In this document: one piece after another, positions 15,711 through 21,293 of the stretch
Numbering within the stretch: the first letter of the stretch is position 1
Layout: every line of letters begins with the position of its first letter
From: a virus
Length of the DNA: 21,293 nt
Virus record (IMG/VR): IMGVR_UViG_3300035034_000419
Location: 1-21,293 of that record
Strand: one strand, 5' to 3'
Translations under genes and position numbers: made by a program
Notes under the pieces: generated by a model
The model's input: only the letters and a program-made list of their open reading frames with translations
What the model was told of the DNA's origin: nothing
Databases searched by the model: none

Positions 15711-17870
15711 ATGTCATTTTATACAACACTTATACTTAACGATAATGGTTCTAGACCAAATAATAGAGTTTTTGATATTTATTCTGATTTAGATAATTTT
15801 TTAAGTCCTATATTAACTAATATATCACTATCTGAATTAATTCAAGTAAATAGTCCTTATATTATGCTGGTTGATGATGGTACAACAATTATTAGAGCTG
15901 TAGATACTGAAGATAGTTGTTATTGTGAATCTAGTATAACTCAAAACAGCCTATGTAGTGATTGTGTCTTAGATTTTAACTATTCTCAAAATAATCTTGT
16001 TGGTAGGATTACTGTTGGTTCGTTAACTGGGTCTTGTGATACTATAAGTGATTATGTTATAAATTGGTATGGCCCTGGTTCTGGGTCAACAAACATAGCT
16101 TACTCTTCTGGTAAGGGTACTACATTTACTGGATATAATTATACACATCCATTAACTGGTAGTAGTTCAATATTTGCACAAGCTGGTGAATATTTTCCTA
16201 GGATAGATAAAGTTTTATTAAATGGTTTGGAATTTTCAGAAACTGGAACAACTGGTAATGGTCCAATACCAGCAGATATGGATTGTTTAACTGGTTATAC
16301 AGTACAAGTATCACCATTTAACTGTAGTAATGGAGGTTCATCAAATCTACCCCAATACGACCACAGAGTTGAATTTACCGCAAACGGTAATGGGGTTTCA
16401 CCTCAAATATTACAATCAACGTTCGAGTTAAATAGTGATATTAATTTTTTTGCTTGGAGTTTTCAAGGGTTTGCCATTTATGATACTTTAAAACTAACAT
16501 TAATAAGTGAAAATTACTCAGACCCAATAGTTATAGATTTTTTCGATGTTGGTACTAATGCACCATCTACCGAATTTAACACTATACCTAATTCGTTTCG
16601 TTCAAGTCGTGCATTAAGTAAAGTAACAACTTTAACTGGTTTAACGATAAGCTCTGGTGATACGATAGTAATGGAGGTAACACCAAACCCATCTGAAGTT
16701 CAAACAAGTTGGGATTTTTATTTTACATGTCTAAATTCGTTTGATAATAACTTTACTGGTAATGACGATACGATATATAAATTAGAAATTAGTACGATAG
16801 ATATATCCACTACTAGCTGTGGTGACAAATTTATTTACGCAAATATACAATCACCTGGTTCACAACCAAATGAAGATTTTTTTAATTACTTAGAAGCTTA
16901 TGAGGTTAATGTTTATAATGGTACAACTTCTTCTGGTAGTACATTTACTAATAGAGAAAGATTTAGAGGTACTTTTAAGAGTGGTGATACAACATGTAAT
17001 TTTGAAATTTTATCAGATACAAATACTTGTGAGGAAATTTCACCTTATGTAATCAATAAAAGTGGTACTACATTATCATTGATTTTTGATTCTCAAGTTG
17101 ATTTAATTGATAAACATAATAAATATTTAGTAAAAATAGCTCAAGTGTGGGATTTTAATAACCCACCACCAAATACTGAAATAGGTTATTATGGTTCTTG
17201 TTATGTTAGTAATTATGTAAACGACTTACCATGTGGTGATGGTAATAGTGTAAATAAATTTTATTATCATCCCTCATCAGTTGTTACAACTGCTCAGACA
17301 TTTGATAATAAATGGAAGATGGATATTGAATTAGAGTCTGTTGATATATCAAACTATACTGGTTCAACTTGTATTTCTTGTTACATCCTTTTTAGTAGTA
17401 GAACCACATATGTGAATGATACTTATTCTGAGACCAACTCATCCACATCATACACTAATGGTAATATATATACAGACCCTTTCGAAATGATGAAATTCGA
17501 ATCATTTACAACTGGTTCTCCAATTCTTAATGGTGATTCAAGAGGTTGGATAGAATGGATAGATGAATCAGCGTTAACAACACCGTTTAGTGGTTCTCCT
17601 TCAACACCTAATTTATTACAATATTCTGGTTCTTGTTTTAACACAACTTATGATAATAGAATATTTGATACTGGGGACTTTTTAATAAGGTATATTTATA
17701 AATATTATTATATATTTGAGTATACTGATATAACACTCACCGATTATAGGATTTATGCTAGACCAGTTATAGGTGGTGTGATTGATATAAATACCGATTC
17801 TAATGATATTATAGTATATACAATGTCTGGTGGTACTGGAACAATAATAGATTCAAACTATGTATTTTAA
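15711..17870 (+). CDS. Beta-rich cysteine-containing structural protein, possible tail fibre/adhesin (719 aa)
   Basis: No family recognised. The composition is typical of a fibre or adhesin: rich in Thr, Ser, Asn and Gly, few Lys/Arg, many short alternating strands. Sixteen cysteines occur. Near the N-terminus four are spaced C70-x-C72-x9-C82-x2-C85 (SCYCESS then LCSDC), compatible with a small metal site. Later come isolated CGD-type sites (SCGD about 370, PCGD about 505) and a CISC pair (about 555). Residues 215-350 look like one beta-sandwich domain (YDHRVEFTANGNGVSPQILQ onwards). The gene begins 3 nt after the 821-aa gene, so the two are probably translated together. I infer a virion surface role from composition and position; the evidence is weak. 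Confidence 0.58.
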   Translation: MSFYTTLILNDNGSRPNNRVFDIYSDLDNFLSPILTNISLSELIQVNSPYIMLVDDGTTIIRAVDTEDSCYCESSITQNSLCSDCVLDFNYSQNNLVGRITVGSLTGSCDTISDYVINWYGPGSGSTNIAYSSGKGTTFTGYNYTHPLTGSSSIFAQAGEYFPRIDKVLLNGLEFSETGTTGNGPIPADMDCLTGYTVQVSPFNCSNGGSSNLPQYDHRVEFTANGNGVSPQILQSTFELNSDINFFAWSFQGFAIYDTLKLTLISENYSDPIVIDFFDVGTNAPSTEFNTIPNSFRSSRALSKVTTLTGLTISSGDTIVMEVTPNPSEVQTSWDFYFTCLNSFDNNFTGNDDTIYKLEISTIDISTTSCGDKFIYANIQSPGSQPNEDFFNYLEAYEVNVYNGTTSSGSTFTNRERFRGTFKSGDTTCNFEILSDTNTCEEISPYVINKSGTTLSLIFDSQVDLIDKHNKYLVKIAQVWDFNNPPPNTEIGYYGSCYVSNYVNDLPCGDGNSVNKFYYHPSSVVTTAQTFDNKWKMDIELESVDISNYTGSTCISCYILFSSRTTYVNDTYSETNSSTSYTNGNIYTDPFEMMKFESFTTGSPILNGDSRGWIEWIDESALTTPFSGSPSTPNLLQYSGSCFNTTYDNRIFDTGDFLIRYIYKYYYIFEYTDITLTDYRIYARPVIGGVIDINTDSNDIIVYTMSGGTGTIIDSNYVF

Positions 17871-17882
17871 AATTAATACATA

Positions 17883-17894
17883 TATTTATAAATA
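17883..17894 (+). promoter_or_regulatory. T4 late-promoter-like TATAAATA within a 12-bp palindrome
   Basis: TATTTATAAATA (17883-17894) is self-complementary and contains TATAAATA at 17887-17894, 15 nt before the ATG at 17902. The surrounding TTATAAATAAAAA is identical to that before the 821-aa gene. The identical spacing supports function, but AT-richness makes chance matches common. Confidence 0.35.
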
Positions 17895-17901
17895 AAAAAT
17901 A

Positions 17902-18552
17902 ATGGAACAAGAAATAATAATTATAAGTACTAGTATCACTAATATATTTGACGAAACTCAAACTAGGTGTGGTGATGGTTGTATTAATTTTGAAAATATT
18001 TTATCTAGTGATTTATCAAATGTTGATAATGTTAATAATTTTAATGAAATATTAACATCTGAATTAATAGACGTTAAAAATCGTAAAACTATTTCAAGAT
18101 ATCCAACACTTGTTGCACTATACAATAGATATTTAAATAATAAGAATTGTGATAATATATCATCTAGATTTACCTACGAAACTATGGGTACATTTACAGA
18201 TGTTGTCGGTACATACTGGGTTGATTTAGTTGAACAAGTTGTCCCATCAACAACAATATGGGGTAGTTCTATAATATTAGGTAATACTATATTTGACCAA
18301 CAAAAATTCGAATATAAAAAATACTCACTATTTATTTCGGATAACACCGCTTTACCACCCAATAGATTAACCTCCAATGTAGATGTGGATACAACAACTA
18401 TTAACGTATTTAATAATCCAGAATTTGAAACTAATATCGTTAAGACAAGTAATGTTTATGCTTCATCACCAAATAGTGATTCTATTTTTATTGGTGAAGT
18501 AATAAACGATGGTGAGAAAAATAATTCTAACTATTTTTATGTTAGAAGCTAA
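17902..18552 (+). CDS. Uncharacterised structural protein (216 aa)
   Basis: No named family. The N-terminal 85 residues are polar and contain two nearby cysteines (RCGDGC, C23 and C27). Residues 89-140 form a compact, aromatic-rich block that looks strongly constrained: SRFTYETMGTFTDVVGTYW, VDLVEQVVPSTTIWGSS and NTIFDQQKFEY. The remaining 75 residues are strand-rich and hydrophilic. There is no signal peptide or membrane segment. It follows two very long cysteine-rich genes and has its own 31-nt leader with a TATAAATA octamer. A short gene holding one dense conserved block after long modular ones could be a piece split from, or a connector for, the large proteins; this is a guess. Confidence 0.58.
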   Translation: MEQEIIIISTSITNIFDETQTRCGDGCINFENILSSDLSNVDNVNNFNEILTSELIDVKNRKTISRYPTLVALYNRYLNNKNCDNISSRFTYETMGTFTDVVGTYWVDLVEQVVPSTTIWGSSIILGNTIFDQQKFEYKKYSLFISDNTALPPNRLTSNVDVDTTTINVFNNPEFETNIVKTSNVYASSPNSDSIFIGEVINDGEKNNSNYFYVRS

Positions 18553-18580
18553 TTAAATAATATTTTTTATACTTATATAT

Positions 18581-18823
18581 ATGTCACAATTATTAAAAAA
18601 TGTTCAAGGTAAAGTTTACACTAACACAAATGGTGAGGTTAGGTTGGTTAAGAGTGTTTCATCTATTATTCAACAAGAAGATTATATAAATATTAAAGGT
18701 TTTATAGCATTTTTACAGAATTTATCTAAAACAGATGTTACTAGCTCAATTGTTAAACCTTTAAACTTTGGTTTAGTTAATAAGTATAATATAAAAACAA
18801 TTACACTAGATATAAGCTACTAA
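18581..18823 (+). CDS. Small uncharacterised protein (80 aa)
   Basis: An 80-residue soluble protein without recognised family. It has a strand-like N-terminal part (GKVYTNTNGEVRLVKSVSS), a predicted amphipathic helix around residues 36-50 (INIKGFIAFLQNLSK) and a final strand (NIKTITLDISY). No cysteines. It is preceded by a 28-nt A/T leader and its stop overlaps the next start as TAATG (18821-18825), which implies coupled translation with the 476-aa fibre-like gene. That coupling and the co-directional context support it as a real gene, possibly a small baseplate or fibre-connector subunit or a chaperone for the downstream product. Confidence 0.6.
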   Translation: MSQLLKNVQGKVYTNTNGEVRLVKSVSSIIQQEDYINIKGFIAFLQNLSKTDVTSSIVKPLNFGLVNKYNIKTITLDISY

Positions 18824-20253
18824 TGAGATATCAAGAAAGAATATACATACAAACTCAAGACTCTTCTATTAGAAATAGGAATTTATTTAATTTTAATATG
18901 AGTAGTGATGTTTGTATTTTTGAACCACCATCATATATCATGAGTGGTGCAACTAAATTAGACTGTACTGGTTCTACAAGTGGTACATCATATATTATTA
19001 CGGGAAATACTCAAACATTACCTTTAACATTTAATTTTACTGGTAATACTTCAACATTTATAGAGACTAATGCTTTATTTAATTTTAAATTATTTAAATA
19101 TTCTAATAATTTTAGTGGTTTTACTACAACACCAACATATAGTTCTAGTGCAATGACTTACACTACCTTTAGTGGTACAAATATTACAACACAATACGTT
19201 CCATCTAGTGGGATAACTTTAGATGGTGAATATTTAATAAAAGGATTCTTCCAATATAGTGCATGTACTGATTTTTTAAGTAGACTAGGTGTTGGAATCG
19301 ATACCTCAAATTATTTAAATGGGAATGAATATGGAATTTATGATGATGAGTTAGATAATTATTTTATAGCAGTTAAATCAGCTAGTATTCCCAACTTAAG
19401 TAATAGTTCAGCAAACCCTAATTCTACTTCTGGATTATACCAACAAATAATATTACCACCAGCTGGTGAAACAAATGTTGTTATAACAAATAGTAGAAAC
19501 GGTAGTTTTATCTTATCATTAAATGGTTTAGTCTTATCAAAAGATTTAGATTATACGGTAAACGGTAATATAATAACTTTAAGTGGTGAAACAGTTGCTG
19601 AAGATATAATAACATTTATATATACAACAAATTCTGGACCTACATTAACACATGATAATATTGAGATAACATCACCAATTATAAGTGGTGTTACAAATTC
19701 AGAAGGGGATAATACAAGCTATTTTAATACAATAACTAATAAATATGAACTATATACCTCAGTTAAACCTTTAAATGCCTCTAACATCCTTATAATGTTA
19801 AATGGTGCAACGTTAGCCAATGGTGTTGACTTTTACCAATCAGTAAGTAATGATAAAAGAATAATATTAGAAGGTGATTTAATGTTAGGTGATATTATAA
19901 CAATAGTTTACTTCCCATTACTAAATTTTTCTAATAATATAAATACCAATAATGTTGTTGTTACTTGGAGTATAGATACACCACCACAATTAATTAATGG
20001 TGATTTTACTCTAGAAGTTAGTACTGGAAATACATTTAGTGATTTCTTTTATACTGGAACTACTGACTATTTATTAAATACAACACTTTATACGTTAGAT
20101 TTTATTGCTAGTGGTAGTATCGGTACAAAATTATATTACAGAGTTAAAAATACTAAAAAATATATAACAATTTGCGGTGATATAGTAGAAAGTATAGCTT
20201 ATAGTGATACTATTCCAGTGATTATATCAACTAATTCGATAAATTCATATTAA
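18823..20253 (+). CDS. Fibre-like structural protein with two beta repeats (476 aa)
   Basis: A Thr/Ser/Asn-rich protein lacking membrane segments. The first 200 residues (MRYQERIYIQTQDSSIRNRN, then a cysteine-poor beta region) form one domain ending FIAVKSASIPNL. Two related units follow, residues 218-268 and about 307-364: SFILSLNGLVLSKDLDYTV...IITLSGETVAEDIITFIY and ILIMLNGATLANGVDFYQS...RIILEGDLMLGDIITIVY. The pattern (aliphatic strand, N-G-x-x-L-x-x-G/D-x-D-[FY], strand, G/E-D-x-I-T-x-x-Y) is the short beta unit found repeatedly in phage tail-fibre and tip proteins. The C-terminal 110 residues look like a fibronectin-type beta domain (WSIDTPPQLINGDFTLEVST). Translation is coupled to the 80-aa gene. 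A receptor-contact or fibre-base function is inferred. Confidence 0.6.
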   Translation: MRYQERIYIQTQDSSIRNRNLFNFNMSSDVCIFEPPSYIMSGATKLDCTGSTSGTSYIITGNTQTLPLTFNFTGNTSTFIETNALFNFKLFKYSNNFSGFTTTPTYSSSAMTYTTFSGTNITTQYVPSSGITLDGEYLIKGFFQYSACTDFLSRLGVGIDTSNYLNGNEYGIYDDELDNYFIAVKSASIPNLSNSSANPNSTSGLYQQIILPPAGETNVVITNSRNGSFILSLNGLVLSKDLDYTVNGNIITLSGETVAEDIITFIYTTNSGPTLTHDNIEITSPIISGVTNSEGDNTSYFNTITNKYELYTSVKPLNASNILIMLNGATLANGVDFYQSVSNDKRIILEGDLMLGDIITIVYFPLLNFSNNINTNNVVVTWSIDTPPQLINGDFTLEVSTGNTFSDFFYTGTTDYLLNTTLYTLDFIASGSIGTKLYYRVKNTKKYITICGDIVESIAYSDTIPVIISTNSINSY

Positions 20254-20311
20254 ATAATATTTACTATGACATATTTATTACTAAAATTAAGAAAAAAAGA
20301 TATTTAATAAT

Positions 20312-21293
20312 ATGAGTTACATAATTAAAAGTACAAGTCCATTTGTTAGTATAAAACTAACTGAAAAAGGTAGAGAACAATTAGCACAAGGGAAATTAAA
20401 CTTTTCTTTTTGGGCAATAGGTGATTCTGAGATTAATTACAATAGAGAAGCGTTAATTGACCCATTAAGTGTTACATTATCAGCTACTAGTGTTGTGATG
20501 AGACCTTTGGATAGACAACCAAATATAAAATCGTTTATCTTACCCTCAACAACTACAGACCCATATAAAGTAGTTAATTCTTCTGTATTAAATGTAGTTA
20601 AAGCAGTTGTAAATAACGAAGCTGATGAAAGAGGTTTCTTTTATTTATCTGGTAGTTCATATATAACTCAATCTGGTTCAGAATATAGTTACAATAATAA
20701 ATACACACCAAACACTGTAACATTATTTACTGGTGGTACTGATTTCATAGTTGAAACTACTGGACTTACAGTTGGAGATGTATTACTAATTAAATATCCT
20801 AAATACCCTAATGGTACTTTAACTGCTAATAATAATAGTACACCATTACCAAATTTATTTTACAGAGTTCAATCTTTTACTGGAATAAATACAACACAAT
20901 CTACTGTAACTTTAGATAGACCATTACCAACACTTGGTGCTACATTTACTGGTTCAACACAATATTATTTATATAAAGGTGGTGAGGTATCAACATCTTT
21001 TGGTGCTAATGATACTACATCTTACTGGGATACTGGTACATTATCTTTTGATTCATCAAGTAATATAACATGTGGTGATGTTCCAGTATGGAACATGAAT
21101 AACGTATGGTGTGAAGATTTAGCTGGTGTTACTGGTTTAACAACTACCAAACTATATGAAGATTACACTAAATTTGGTTCTTATGCTTATTTAGGTCAGA
21201 AAAATCCTTATTTAGAATATCTTTGTGAATCTTCTGCAACAACTGAAAATACGACATTTAATTGTAATGGTGCTGGTAATTCTTATCCAGATG
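20312..21293 (+). CDS. Tail-fibre-like structural protein, attachment-type N-terminus (3' end missing)
   Basis: An ATG at 20312 opens a frame that stays open to the right edge (327 codons), so the gene continues beyond the window. The N-terminus (SPFVSIKLTEKGREQLAQGK, then LNFSFWAIGDSEINYNRE) resembles the attachment domain of phage tail-collar/P2 gpH-type fibres, which typically have T-x-x-G-R-x-x-[LI]-A-x-[AG] followed by a x-x-[AV]-x-G-D motif. This resemblance is by eye. The rest is beta-rich (repeated TxxTGGT and TFTGSTQYYLYKGG patterns), with cysteines CGD and CED/CES near the end of the visible part. It follows the 476-aa fibre-like gene after 58 nt that contain no other convincing gene. 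A virion surface role is likely. Confidence 0.62.
   Translation, partial: MSYIIKSTSPFVSIKLTEKGREQLAQGKLNFSFWAIGDSEINYNREALIDPLSVTLSATSVVMRPLDRQPNIKSFILPSTTTDPYKVVNSSVLNVVKAVVNNEADERGFFYLSGSSYITQSGSEYSYNNKYTPNTVTLFTGGTDFIVETTGLTVGDVLLIKYPKYPNGTLTANNNSTPLPNLFYRVQSFTGINTTQSTVTLDRPLPTLGATFTGSTQYYLYKGGEVSTSFGANDTTSYWDTGTLSFDSSSNITCGDVPVWNMNNVWCEDLAGVTGLTTTKLYEDYTKFGSYAYLGQKNPYLEYLCESSATTENTTFNCNGAGNSYPD

Noticed and set aside
20266-20307. Thirteen-codon frame ATG ACA TAT ... TAA in the last gap
   Set aside because: Too short, no leader and low-complexity Leu/Lys content; chance in AT-rich sequence.
1-21293. Recoded stop codon (TAG to Gln or TGA to Trp) as in some large gut phages
   Set aside because: Genes up to 1411 codons are intact in the standard code without internal TAG or TGA, and one gene ends in TGA. 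Absence of TAG terminators is explained by TAA preference in AT-rich DNA.

Overview
The window looks like part of the late virion-structure region of a large, AT-rich, contractile-tailed (myovirus-type) bacteriophage. Every gene reads on the + strand. Thirteen genes end here and a fourteenth runs off the right edge. Gaps are tiny: two start codons overlap the previous stop as TAATG, one gene pair overlaps by 11 nt, and no gene-free stretch exceeds 90 nt. Nothing here encodes replication, packaging, lysis, integration, tRNA or CRISPR functions. Three things suggest a host in the Bacteroidota. Start codons are preceded by A-rich leaders with no purine-rich Shine-Dalgarno motif. Twelve of the thirteen stops are TAA, with one TGA and no TAG. 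One protein carries SprB-type adhesin repeats, a family best known from gliding Flavobacteria. The host assignment is an inference. The genetic code is standard.

Layout. Positions 1-1295 hold the 3' part of a baseplate wedge gene of the T4 gp6 / baseplate-J type; its start lies outside the window. Next comes a 111-residue single-span membrane protein with an aspartate tail (1341-1676). A 1411-residue virion protein follows (1684-5919), with an N-terminal carboxypeptidase-regulatory-like part, a 55-residue hydrophobic segment, a cysteine-rich middle and C-terminal Ig/SprB-like repeats. A run of four uncharacterised structural genes (592, 279, 309 and 307 aa) extends to 10475. A 908-residue protein has a P2-gpI-like motif and a cysteine-packed C-terminus. 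Two long cysteine-rich proteins follow (821 and 719 aa), then small proteins of 216 and 80 aa, then a 476-aa fibre-like protein with two copies of a short beta repeat. Last is a 5'-complete, 3'-truncated gene whose N-terminus resembles tail-fibre attachment domains.

How the parts fit. Gene order (wedge gene, then several long beta-rich proteins, then fibre-like proteins) suggests that the cluster builds the baseplate periphery and host-contact fibres. Most proteins have no family I can name with certainty. The most informative irregularities are: a decayed C-terminal duplication with two frameshifts at the end of the 309-aa gene (9309-9494), which also gives the only non-TAA stop; a ten-A run right after a long hydrophobic segment inside the 1411-aa protein; and a shared 13-bp sequence containing TATAAATA (the T4 late-promoter octamer) just before two long-gene starts.
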